Source of the DNA: Portunus trituberculatus
Taxonomy: Eukaryota; Arthropoda; Malacostraca; Decapoda; Portunidae
DNA: 64,000 nt
Assembly (NCBI RefSeq): GCF_017591435.1
Contig: NC_059296.1
Span: 30,161,369 to 30,225,368 of the forward strand
Direction of reading: 5' to 3'
Part shown: one piece after another, positions 47,985-60,790 of the stretch
Position numbering within the stretch: position 1 is the first letter of the stretch
Layout: the number at the start of each line of letters is the position of its first letter
Notes under the pieces: generated by a model
The model's database searches: none
What the model was told of the DNA's origin: nothing
Seen by the model: only the letters and a program-made list of their open reading frames with translations
Made by a program: the position numbers and the translations under genes

Positions 47985-48150
47985 TTGATAAAATATAGAT
48001 AGATTGGTGGATAGATATAGATAAACAAAGGGATAAATGATCAGATAGATAGATATATGGAAAGATGGATGAGTGGATGGATATGTAGAGGGAAGAAAGG
48101 ATTGACCGGTTGACTGATTGACTGATTGACTGATTGACTAAAGTCCTGGT
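47985..48150. repeat. Decayed GATA/GGAT repeat and (TTGACTGA)n
   Basis: Degenerate AGATAGAT and GGATGGAT units run to about 48080, followed by four TTGACTGA-type octamers at about 48110-48139. Confidence 0.6.
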
Positions 48151-49272
48151 AGATTAATTATAAACAGATCAATTTGCAAACAGATAAGCGCATACTCTTC
48201 AATACTTCACATCTTTACTCAGCTACACTAAATACATTAAATAGTAAAAGTTATCAAGATTTTCAATGAAGCCTTCGTGACACCAGTGACACTTCAACAC
48301 GAATCCTGCATCACCAACGGTAAAGACACCCATAGGAAACAGCGACCACATTCCTAAACTAGCTTCCAGGATGTGTACATGACTCCAATAATAACATAAC
48401 ACAGATTCTACACCACCTACAGCAAATGGTCATGGTAACCCGACTAATCACCTCTGTCGACTTTGAATACAATAATGATGATAAAACAGAGACATTTACG
48501 AGTACATATTTGAGATGTGTTTATGGTCCCAGGGTAAGGCAGAGCTGTTGGGGAAGGAACGGTCTAAGTCTATGCAAGGGTTAAAGATGGAGGGTGGGGG
48601 AGCCAGGAGCGCTGAGACTGGGAGGGAGCGATGGCGGAAGTGTGGGCCGTGTGAACTGTGAGGCTCTTGGTCATTGTACAAGATCGGCAGCGAGTCTGTG
48701 AGATGACCAAGATAGGACACAGTGACTTGAGACATCGACCGCCATCTCTGAGCCAGCGGTGAGCAGAAGAGCAGAAGCAGAAGAATAGAAGACTAGGGGG
48801 AAAATATGAAGGAGGAAAGAAGATAGAAAATCGCGAAAGAAAAAAAGAAAAGGAGGAAGAAAAAAGAAGAGGCAATGATAAAAGTGAAGAATGATAAGGA
48901 AAAGCGGGAACAAGAAAGAATGAACGAGGTAGAAGAGGAAAAGGCGAGGAAGAAAATGATAGCATGAAAGAATTAAGACGATGATACGAAAAGTGCGGTG
49001 TAATGGATAATTGTAAAAAAGAAGGGGTAGAATACGAGAGAGAAAAGAATGAATAAGGAAGATAAAACGGTATTGTGATAAAAGGAGGAAGAAAAGGAGT
49101 AGGAGGAGAAGCAAATGATGGACGATGAGGACGTAGAGGAAGAAAAAGAAAAAAGATGATGAGGTAGAAGAATGAATGAAGAATAATAAGAAAAAGAGGA
49201 AATCATAGTAATAGTAGAAAGAACAAGAGGAACAGGAGGAGGAAAAACAAGATAAATGATAGCAAAGGACGA
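48151..49272. other. No gene; purine-rich tract
   Basis: 48770-49260 is strongly A/G-biased on the + strand (GAAGAGG and AAGAAAA mixtures), giving Phe/Ser/Leu-rich minus frames that are not genes. Confidence 0.55.
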
Positions 49273-49441
49273 ACGACCTAAATCCACTGACCATCCTCAT
49301 CCATAACTTTGTCTAATCTTTTAAAGCTTCCTATTGACTCAGTACTAACATAATTACTGAGTCTGTTCCATTCATCAACCACTCAAATGTTAGAGAACCA
49401 GTTCCACGTTATTTCAATCTCTGTACGTGTATAAAAAGTAA
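49273..49441 (-). pseudogene. LINE reverse-transcriptase C-terminal relic
   Basis: On the minus strand a short frame reads VDEWNRLSNYVSTESIG followed by SFKRLDK and a stop at about 49273. This matches the conserved tail of non-LTR retrotransposon ORF2 proteins (a W-N-x-L motif, then a Ser-Phe-Lys...Leu-Asp block, close to the ORF end). Upstream in the same frame a stop interrupts FYTRTEIEITWNWFSNI-like sequence, and further upstream other frames are needed. It is a dead 3' fragment; no RT catalytic motif is present in the window. Confidence 0.55.
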
Positions 49442-50910
49442 CCCTATTCTAATTTTAACAAATTTGAAATGCACTACACGTCAGAGAAATTTAAGATTTT
49501 CTCAGGTTTACACAAAAGTCTACGTAAAGTGCCCAGACTATACTGGGAGAGGGTGAATGTATAATGTGGTGGTGGTGGTGGTAATAATGGTGATGGCGAT
49601 GGTGGTAGTGGTGGTGGTAGTGATTTGAAGGTACGAGTTGTTGTCTGATATTCTTCTGTAGTCAATAAGACATACCGGTGATGCTGAATGTGATGTGTGA
49701 CGGCCAATGCGGACATGATACGTGACTTAAATTGGAAACTTAGCTTGGAAGTCTTAGTTTTCCGGATTAACTTTTTAGACAGCGGTAATTTAGCGAGCTT
49801 TTTTTTTTCTCTTTACCGGCGTTTGTGCCTTTGGCCGACCCCCACCACACAGTAAAAGAAGAAAACAGATCAGCAGGTTATTTTCTTTGATCACTCTCAT
49901 CGTTACATAATTAGAATAAAGTGTGCTCCAGAGTTCAACGGTGAGTGTGGCTTTATATTTGCCTCCGTAGTTACGTCAAAGTACTGAAACGAAGCAGTAT
50001 CAAAAAGGATCTACGTGAAGACTAGTGTTTAAAACCAGTGCCTGTAGGTTTTTGGTTCACCAAGTTCAACTAAGGAAACACCATCATTAACCCCTTCAGT
50101 ACCATGGCACGTTTCCATATTCATTTTGTTTACTATTTGGTGGTTCTAAACAGCTTCAGAAACTCATGTGAGGGATTAAAATAGTGAAAACAGTGGTCAT
50201 TAACCTTCTGACCTCCATAGACCCTTCCTACTGTCAATAAAATGGAATAAATGTACACAAATCTCAAGGTAAAAATGTGTCCCAGTATTGAAGGGGTTAA
50301 GGGTATACATGACGACCAATTCTAAAGACAGAAGGTGCCCTCCACTGCTGCGTACCTCAGACACTACAATACCATGATACTTACAAAGCCCTGAGAAAGT
50401 TTGTCGTGTAGGAAACTGTAGCGCACATTCAGAGACTCATAAGGAACATTGTTATTGATCTGTGAGTGGAAGAGAAAGGTTTATGCTGATGTTGAAACAC
50501 TCGGCCTGCAATACGGGCCAAACTCACATCTCGCCAGTGGTCATGTCGTGTGATATATTTCTTAACATTTAATCAATATATTGTTCTCTCAAACAATGCT
50601 TTAGTTGTTCTGATTTGTTCTACTATCTCAAATTCTATGTGCAAAACATACATCATTCTCCTACACAATGATTGTCGAGTTTGTATGTAAAGACGACAGC
50701 ACTGTGTTGCCATGTGTGTCGGTGTTTCATCTACGCTCTATTGGACACGTTGTTGTGAAGGTAATACGGTTTTCAATGGCGTGTCTGTGATCCATTCTCA
50801 AGTCATTCAGCGTTTCATTTGGTCCTGGCGTGAGAGGTTCACTGAAATCCTTGATGCTATGAAGACTAATAAAGGATGACCGTGATGGTAAGAGTTCATA
50901 CGTTCTCGAA

Positions 50911-50919
<9 letters not shown>
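49442..50919. other. No gene seen apart from the MITE
   Basis: A GGT run lies at about 49568-49620, followed by unique AT-rich DNA on both sides of the MITE at 50087-50300. Confidence 0.5.
50087..50300 (-). mobile_element. TTAA-flanked MITE, copy 2 (intact ends)
   Basis: The ends are TTAACCCCTTCAGTACC on the left and GTATTGAAGGGGTTAA on the right, a near-perfect terminal inverted repeat with TTAA at both outer edges. The reverse complement aligns along its length with the element at 2167-2380. It is 214 bp long and non-coding. Better preserved ends suggest it is younger than copy 1. Confidence 0.78.
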
Positions 50920-51129
<210 letters not shown>

Positions 51130-51775
51130 TTACAGTGGAGTTTTGGATTTTCCTTTGGATTGTTTTATTGAATAGCTGGCACCTTCTGTGGACCTTTATT
51201 TTCATTTTTGGTTGTCATTGGCAAGATCTCTTTTTACGAAAAAATAATGTGATAGTAGATATATTAATCAACGAATGTATCAATAAAAAGGCAGTGACAA
51301 AGAAGCAAAAACAAAGATTATAAGGTTCCTTCTAAAAAGATAAAATTAATAACAAATAAATAAAGGAATAGAAAATGACTTAAAAATAAAGAAGAAGCGA
51401 CAATTATAACTTTCTTCTTTATGAAAAAAAAACACAGACGAATAATCAATTAAAAAAACGTTTTGACCAAAAATAAGGAACAGAAAAAAACACACAGAAG
51501 CTCCTCTAGTAGCATTCCCTTCAGTGAGCAACAGAAGAGCTCGTGACCTCAAGTGTATTACCAGGAGTAACCTTGAACCGAAAGCGTGAGTGTCGGGAGG
51601 GAGAGGAAGCCACCGAATGCTTCCCCACAAAGACTAATTTACACACAACTCTGTACCGCCTTGGCCTGCTCTGAATCCCTGCACCACTGGTAGGTAATAA
51701 GGTAATAGATTCCAGTCACGCCTCTCATTAACCCTCTCGCTACTGGACATTTCCTTTCATATTTCCCTCGCCTTA

Positions 51776-51907
51776 GAGTAACACGGCTAAACCGGCTGTA
51801 AATGAGGAAGAATGGAAGGACCTGGAATGCCATGGGTCTGCAGACCCATGGCATTCCAAGTCCTTCCATTCTTCCTCATTTACAGCCGATGTTTAGCCGT
51901 GTTACTC
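51776..51907. repeat. Near-perfect zero-loop palindrome (about 2 x 65 bp)
   Basis: The left arm 51776-51840 and right arm 51841-51907 are reverse complements around the centre GTCTG|CAGAC. The only differences I see are a 2-base insertion plus substitution near the outer end (ACCGG versus the complement of ATCGG with extra bases) and one C/T mismatch in the GGACCTGG segment. There is no spacer. The arms could form a cruciform, or a long hairpin if transcribed. No open frame of note. Confidence 0.9.
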
Positions 51908-52108
51908 GCTCCATATGTCGCTGTCCTCAATAGTTATCTCCATAGACTTCCCACTTTACCTGTCTTTTATTGTACTACCTGAGATTCCTCCTGCTTTACT
52001 AAGGTTTTCTATATTTCCTCTTCTCTTATAATGTGTCTTAAAAACTTTTCTATTGGTCGCGTAATAATTTCCTCATGATATTAATTTTTCTAACCATCTA
52101 TTTATTCG

Positions 52109-52109
<1 letters not shown>

Positions 52110-52169
<60 letters not shown>
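52110..52169. repeat. (CT)n microsatellite
   Basis: A pure CT tract of about 60 bp. Confidence 0.97.
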
Positions 52170-54006
<1,837 letters not shown>

Positions 54007-54238
54007 AGTACTATGACCACCAGCAGAAGGAAAGCAGCTGTCACGGTGTCGCCGTCACCTGACACCGCCCAAGTGGCTTTCTATATACTGCCCAAGTCGC
54101 CGCTCTAATTCATGTTTAACTTTGCCCTGCGTTTAAATTATTCCGAAGCGCCTCGGAATTTCTTGTGTTCTGCCTCCCACTCCTGAGGTCTCGGTTTCCA
54201 TTCCCTGCCTCCTGTTCCCACTCCTGAGGAAGGCGAGT

Positions 54239-54289
<51 letters not shown>
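54239..54289. repeat. (CA)n microsatellite
   Basis: A pure CA tract. Confidence 0.97.
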
Positions 54290-54292
<3 letters not shown>

Positions 54293-54359
54293 GCCACCCA
54301 CTCCCACTCTCCCACAGGAGCCGCGTCCTTCCCGGAATAATGAAATGGCTCTCTCTCTT

Positions 54360-54990
54360 TAGCGGGTGTTCTCCAGCCCCATTTGTTAAGGCTGCAATTC
54401 CTCCCCGCTAATGAACCTGTCTGTATGTGAAATCTAATGGGATGGTTTGTACCTTTGTTAAGTTATGCCCTTTGAATATTCATCGTCAGTCCCTACAGAA
54501 GACCTACGTCGCCTCGGAAAAAGGACAAGAATGCCATTAAGCACGAGGCGTTCTCGCGGCAATATATCTGACGCTCTGTCTGTGGGCGACGGAAGTTTAT
54601 TGTCTTATGTCATCATCCTCTTCCCAAAGTGAATACTCGTTTTTCTCCAGCCGGCGCAAGGTGGCGCGAGGCGGTACGCAGCCCGGGGCGCCACACGGCC
54701 TCACATGCTGCCTTCGTGCCACCACAAATAAGTTATTAAATGGCTAAATGTGCGTATAATGGTTAGGGCAATTTTCGTTTCAACACAGTAAATTTATTGC
54801 TTACCTAATTATTATCTTCCTTACAGGTGGTTTATCCTGGACGCTCCCGCCGGCCAATTCAATTACAATGAATTAATGAAATTGTAAATTAATTTTTATC
54901 AGATAGCAATAATCAGCCCGTAGAGAAGTGTTTCGCGCGATGACAAATGAGTCCATCTATTAAAGCAAAATTAATAAATTACCCATAAAC
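54360..54990. promoter_or_regulatory. Candidate regulatory block with dense homeodomain cores
   Basis: Between 54856 and 54899 there are several overlapping ATTA/TAAT cores (CAATTACAATGAATTAATG and GTAAATTAATTTTTA). More lie at 54967-54980 (AAATTAATAAATTACCCATA). The block is unique and embedded in GC-rich DNA. Confidence 0.35.
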
Positions 54991-55011
54991 CAAACTCTGG
55001 AAGGCAGCTAG

Positions 55012-55065
55012 AAGAGGAGGAGGAGGAGGAGGAGGAGGAGGAGGAGGAGGAGGAGGAGGAGGAGG
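55012..55065. repeat. (GGA)n microsatellite
   Basis: A pure GGA tract. Confidence 0.97.
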
Positions 55066-55955
55066 GCGGTGGCACAAGGAGGGCAGGCGGTGACCATCCC
55101 TACCTCCTGCCGACGCCCAACACCTAGCCATCTGCCTACCCCTACCCTTCCTTACCCTCCCTTCCATTCACCTCGCCAGCTTCTCTCTTCCCTCTCCATC
55201 CTGTGCCCATCCTCAACCATCCCTCCCATCTTCACCCACCTCCCACTGCCCATACACACTCCTCATTCCCATCAATCCTTTCCCTTCTTCTCCATACCAT
55301 TAATCTTCTTATCCAGCATCATCTTCCACCATCTAACCTAGCTTCACTTTTCCCCTTCAGTAGCTTGTGCCATTTTTATCTAGCTTTCCATTCCTTCTCC
55401 CCTCTCCCTTATTTTCTCCAGCTTTTCCTTTCTTCTCCCCTCTCCCTTATTTTCTTGTCACCTTCCTTCTTTCCTTCATCATCTGCCTGATAGTGTGTGG
55501 CCTGGCAAAGAAGAAACCAGCAAGATTGAAGGATTTGTTAATATTTTTGTGGGTTTGTATTATACTGCCTAATACTTCTTGCCGATAATCATGAGGCCAG
55601 GTACTCACACATGACAGATCGTTATGCTATATAATAAACTCAGCACTCTACATACTCGTCACTTTCACTCCCATGTTCTCTGTGACGAGGGGTGGGACAC
55701 TTCTAAACACTGCTTGCTGTATCATAAAATACATACTTTACAGTTCTCACAGTAACACGTATGGATGAGCAGATTATGAAAACTGTAACTCCTACATCTT
55801 TCCGTCAAGCGACACAATGCGCTCCCAAAAATTTGTTCGCTCCACTACATAACATCATCAACACTGCAATGTAGAAGAGACATGGATATACATACACTCA
55901 CAGACTCCTTACCATACCACAGGATATCCTTCAACACACCTCAGTATCGCTCAGA

Positions 55956-55957
<2 letters not shown>
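55066..55957. other. Pyrimidine-rich tract, no gene
   Basis: C/T-rich DNA at 55100-55480 includes a 37-bp local duplication of CTTCTCCCCTCTCCCTTATT near 55396 and 55433. Unique sequence follows. Confidence 0.5.

Positions 55958-56033
<76 letters not shown>
55958..56033. repeat. (CA)n microsatellite
   Basis: A pure CA tract of about 75 bp. Confidence 0.97.
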
Positions 56034-56035
<2 letters not shown>

Positions 56036-56169
56036 TTCTCTCTCACAAGTACTTAATCTCTCCAAATGAAGCGAGCGACGCATCCCCGCCTTCCTTACCT
56101 CTCCTCTCTTTCCCCTTTCCAATCAGCTAGCCAATCTCGGCCAGGCCTCTCCAGCGTACAGGGGAACTC

Positions 56170-56410
56170 TCGTGTTGTTTTCCATACAGGTGTGATAATT
56201 GCCAGCTTAGGGGACGGTGGGCATGCATAATTCCATAAGCAAGTAATGAAAGGCCCATATTTGGTCTCTGGCCCGGCTGGCGCTAATGGAGATAACAGGC
56301 CGTCCGCGATGACCCTGGAGGCGAGGGGGACGCGCTTAGGTGTTTAATCTGATGGGTAAATTATGGAACCTCCCGGCCACAGCCTCGTCAGGTAAGGCGG
56401 GAATAACTGG
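56170..56410. promoter_or_regulatory. Candidate regulatory block with CArG box
   Basis: A perfect SRF-type CArG box, CCATATTTGG, lies at 56255-56264. GATAATTGCC, GCATAATTCC, GTAATGAAAG and GCTAATGGAG surround it. Unique sequence without an ORF. Confidence 0.32.
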
Positions 56411-57009
56411 GAAAGGAGGAGTGAGGGCCGGGAAGAAATAGAGAAAGATAAGAGTTTTTGGATTTTTGGGTTATAACAAGGATAGAAATAGTGTGAAGGT
56501 TAGTCGTCCATTACAAAGCATTCACAGAAGATGAATCGCTAAAAGAAATGGATTTTTCTACGTAAGATATTGCAAGGCTAAAAATGAGAAAATTGGTTGT
56601 TTATTTGAAGGAATTACAAGACCAAAAAGGCGAAAGGAAAGCGATTTATGGAAGGCACTACAACAAAGGAAATAGGAAGAATGCAAGTTGTCTATAAACT
56701 ATTACAAAAAAAAAAGATAAAAAGACATTAAAAAGAAATAACGAACAATTATTCTTTTTCGAAGTCGATACAGAAACAGAAACAGGAACATGAAATACTG
56801 ATTTTTTTTTTTTTCAATATATTACAGGGAAGAATTTTGAATAAGAACATTTCAAATTGTTTAAAATCACTGCAGCAACAACAAAAGTTAACAACAGCAT
56901 CACCACCAACACCACTAACACCACACCATCTTTAACCAAAACAAAACATAGGGAACAAACACCAGAAGTCCCAGACACTGCAGCATTACTCACCACATCA
57001 AACAAACAC
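56411..57009. other. No gene seen
   Basis: A-rich unique DNA passing into CAA/CAC-rich sequence at 56870-56960. Confidence 0.5.
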
Positions 57010-57372
57010 AGCTAACTTGCTCTTCTCTACATGAGCTCCTCCTGCTAACCTCTCTCCCTACAACCAAAGTCTGCTAACCTGCTCTTCTCTACATACCAAC
57101 GTGGCTTCTTCCTGCTAACTTACTTCTCCACAACTAGCCTGCTCTAACCTGCTCTTCTCTACCAACACGTCCTCCTCCTACTCACCTCCTTCACAACCAA
57201 ACACTGCTATACCTCCTCTTTTTTACATACCAACGTGGCTTCTTCTTGCTAACTTCCCTTCCCACAACCAAAGTCTGTTAACCTGCTCTTCTTTACCAAC
57301 ACGGCCTTCTCCTTCTCACCTTCCTCTCCACAACCAAACACTGCTAACCTGCTCTTCTCTACCAACACTTCC
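57010..57372. repeat. Tandem array, about 62-bp unit, six copies, alternating
   Basis: CTAACCTGCTCTTCTCTAC recurs about every 62 bp from 57010 to 57345, followed by CCAACACG or CATACCAACGTGGCTTC, then CACAACCAAA. Odd and even units differ (CATACCAACGTGGC versus CCAACACGTCC), suggesting a dimeric unit near 125 bp. Confidence 0.8.
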
Positions 57373-57379
57373 TCCAGCG

Positions 57380-57620
57380 CCTCTATTCCTCGTGTCCCCG
57401 TCTCCTCTCCGTGTGACACTCGCGGCCCAGGTGGAGGTGCTGCCGACGCCTACTGAAGAATGTTATCACGACGGGCTGCTACTTTATCGGACTTTACTAC
57501 ATTTTCATAGTGAAACACGGATCACAGTGTTTTCTTATCCTGACCAGCGGCCTTATCTGATAGCCAGCCGCCACTCGGGGCCATAACAGTCTCCGCCGGT
57601 TGGGGGAGCCTTGCGCCTCT
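57380..57620. promoter_or_regulatory. Candidate regulatory block with paired GATA sites
   Basis: TTATCTGATAG at 57553-57563 holds two opposed GATA motifs, with further TTATCA and TTTATCGG sites near 57460-57490. It starts immediately after the 62-bp tandem array. Confidence 0.28.
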
Positions 57621-57689
57621 CTTATTTAGCGACGAGACGCGACACCTGAGCACTGAGGAGAATGGGATGGGTATTAGACAAACCCTCGA

Positions 57690-57965
57690 TGCACTCTTGG
57701 TTTAGTCCTTATGTCTGCTGTGTCTGGGAGGAGTAAATACCGTCTATATATGTGTGTTTTTGTGTTTAAGTCCTTACATTAGTGTTTTCTTCAATTGACT
57801 CTTTACTAAACGAGTCCTTGTGTTTGTTTGTCCTTCTGAAGAATAAATAGTGTCTATATGTGTGTGTTTAAGTCCTTGTATTAGTGTTTTCTCCAATGTA
57901 CTCTTTACCTAGCGAGTCCTTGTGTGTGTTCGTCCCTGTGAGGAGTAGACAGCATGTCTCTATAC
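57690..57965. repeat. Tandem repeat, about 103-110-bp unit, 2.3 copies
   Basis: GTCTATATATGTGTG ... TAAGTCCTTACATTAGTG ... GAGTCCTTGTGTTTGTTTGT appears at about 57731-57840 and again at 57841-57943, with a partial third copy at GAGTAGACAGCATGTCTC. TTTAGTCCTTATG just upstream is a degenerate partial unit. Confidence 0.75.
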
Positions 57966-59765
57966 GTCCAGTCATGTCTCGTTTGTTAAGGTGCTTGAGT
58001 GTAAAGACGAAGGGAGAAGAACAAGGCACCAATGGATGTGCTTAAAAGCCAGTCTCCCTGCAGCAGTTCAAAGGTTCGGTTTATTTGCTTGCTAAAGTGT
58101 TGACGCAGACAATTCCCGGGGCGTTTATGACCACTCGTCAGGAAGTAAGAGTCTTATTCCCGATAATAAATCCCATCTCGGTGGAAGGCAATCTCTTCCC
58201 TCATGCTGGTGTCCGTCCACATCGACCACTGCCTGCCCTGCACCCCACACCACCACCACCACCACACCACCACATTTAGACCTTCACTTCTACTTCTTTT
58301 TATGCACCTTCAAGAGTTGCACGCCTGGGAGATACGTACGTAGTTCTACATGCCTAGTACCCAACCCTCCCTTTCCCCACAGACACACACCTAGACAAGC
58401 TCCCTCGTCGGCTGTCTTCCGCTGTGCTCAAATCCGGCAGATCTTGACAGAGGCCGGACCCCGTGGAAGAGTATCGGCCGCTGGATCTTTACGCCCTCCT
58501 TATAACTCTCTTTATTACGCTTTTATATCGCCTGTTTCACTTTTGTGGCCGCGACTCCGGGAAACTGCTGCCTTGGCGTCCTGCCGACAATTAAGAACTT
58601 GACGATGGATCTTATTCCCTCAACGGCGGCGTAGGTGCGTTTCAGTGTCTGCGAGAAGTGTGTTTGTGAATGTGTGTTGGGTGTGGTTTTGTTTGCTGAA
58701 GAATCTGCTTTGCTACTGTGTTTTCTATTTTTCTTTTCCGGCCAATACATTTGATTCTTGATATTCTTGGTATTTAATTCTTTCTCCTCTCCCTTGTCTA
58801 TTTTCCTTACTCCTTTTCATTCAACATCTTTCCTTTCTTCTTCCTTAATTATCGTTTATTGTCCTTATTATCCTTCTCTTATCTCTTACTTTTTATTAAT
58901 TTTACTACTGTTTTCTCTTCTTAATTATTAATCATTCCTTTATCCTTACTATCCTGCTCCTCTCCTCCGCTCCTTCCTCGTTAACATCTTCCTTTTTGCT
59001 ATCTCGAATCTTCTCTTCACTTCTTTCCAGCGAAACCCTTCCTTTATTCATACAGTCTCATGTTTCCTGCTTCATACCATGTATTTAATCAAGTGGCATC
59101 AAAAGGGGATAATAGGTATCATGTTTGTCCTACCTTCGTTTCTTCCTTCTGTTTCATCTATATGTTACAGTAATCAGTCTTCTTCTATCCATGCACAAGC
59201 TCGGTCATTTCCTTAAGTACCCCTCATCACTTTACTTATCTTGGCTTTCTCTATATTTTCCTTCTTAGTTTCTCTTATATTATTTTGCATCACTTCTTAA
59301 TCCCTTTGTTCTTCTCTTTCTGTTTTACCTTTATCAAATATTACGCTTTTTGTCCTTCGTTTCCACATACCCACCCCCTCACACACACACACACACACAC
59401 ACGAGTGAACACATCCCCACATACATAAATCAAAATAACTCTACAGCAGCAACAACAGCAATAGTAACAACAAGCACAAAATGACCTGAAATAGTTCTAA
59501 AATATATGAACAGTACCAGTTTCTCATTATAACTTATCGGTATCTGCCTCGCCGCTGTGCTCTGTGCGTAGCGAGAAACAAAAAGGCGACTATATCAACA
59601 AATACTTCCTGCGAGCCTTCCTGCAAACACGTGTCATGAATATTCGTGGCGCGTGCTGGACATGGTAATTCAGCCAGTTTGTTAGGCTCGGTGTTGTGGC
59701 CACGGGGCTGCTCTGGTATGGGAAGCAGGCAGGGAGAAGCAGGCAGGAAAGCAGGGGGAAGGATT
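57966..59765. other. No gene seen
   Basis: Unique GC-balanced DNA to about 58740 (with ACAATTAAGAAC near 58588), then a T/C-rich tract at 58760-59380. 59530-59760 is again GC-balanced and unique. Confidence 0.45.
59381..59402. repeat. Short (CA)n
   Basis: About 11 CA units. Confidence 0.9.
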
Positions 59766-59886
<121 letters not shown>

Positions 59887-60182
59887 AAACAGCCAACAGA
59901 TAACAACAACACTCCCTCAAGGTGTGTGTATGTACTACAAGATGAGAGACAACAAAGTTATCTTCATTAACGCATCCGATCACTTAGCGTCCGTCAATGA
60001 AAAACACGGCACAAAAAAGAGAAGCGGAACAAAAACAAACCCAATACATGACGGACGAAAAGAAAACGTAAAGCAGGAGCGGCCAGCATATGCCACCCAC
60101 CTGCCACGCCTCCCACACACCGCCCTCCACTGACGGCCGCTAACAAGGCAAGTGACAGGCTAGGCGGGCTAATCATCGGAAG

Positions 60183-60275
60183 GGAGGAGGAGGAGGAGGA
60201 GGAGGAGGAGGAGGAGGAGGAGGAGGAGGAGGAGGAGGAGGAGGAGGAAGACGTCGAGGAGGAGGAGGACGTCGA
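60183..60275. repeat. (GGA)n microsatellite
   Basis: Pure GGA to 60249, then a GACGTCGA-interrupted continuation. Confidence 0.95.
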
Positions 60276-60539
60276 GAAGGAGCTGACGGCGGCAGTAATG
60301 CGTCTTTTTACCGTCTTCCCTTGGTCCAAATTGCCATTATCTCCAAGTGGTTGATGTGCAGAGTGGTTGGTTATCTTTTGAGGCCGTTCTGATACCGGTC
60401 ACAGAAATACAAAGAAAAACACAGTCGTAAGAGAAAGAGAGAGAGCGTGAGCGAGAGTGAGAGAGAGAGGGAGAGGTCGCTAGCTTAGGGAGCGTCCGCT
60501 GCGTCCCCTTTTTAATGTGCTCGCCACGTCGTGATTGTG

Positions 60540-60790
60540 TTTGTCTTGTTTCATCTCCCGCGCTCGAGTGTTTGATCTGCGCCAAGTGGTGTTATCACGA
60601 GGCCGCGGGATCGTATCTGGGAGTGGCCGTGGCTGGCACGCTTGATTTGCTGCGTTTGATTAATGGCCAAGTAGTACAGGCGAGCGTGCCGTGTGTTCCC
60701 TGCAAGGCTGGCTCTCGCAGCCCGGGACTCTGCTATGCTCCCTCCTCTGCGATGTGAGAAGCGTTCCGATTGTCCTTAATGTCGCTGCTA
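60540..60790. promoter_or_regulatory. Candidate regulatory block with Exd/Hox-type site
   Basis: TGATTAAT at 60658-60665 matches a composite Exd/Hox-type site. CAAGTG at 60593-60598 is NK2-like, and CTTAATTGAC lies near 60795. GC-rich unique DNA. Confidence 0.3.

Noticed and set aside
48671..49300. 209-codon Phe/Ser-rich minus-strand frame
   Set aside because: Caused by the purine-rich + strand at 48770-49260; no domain or signal-peptide logic.
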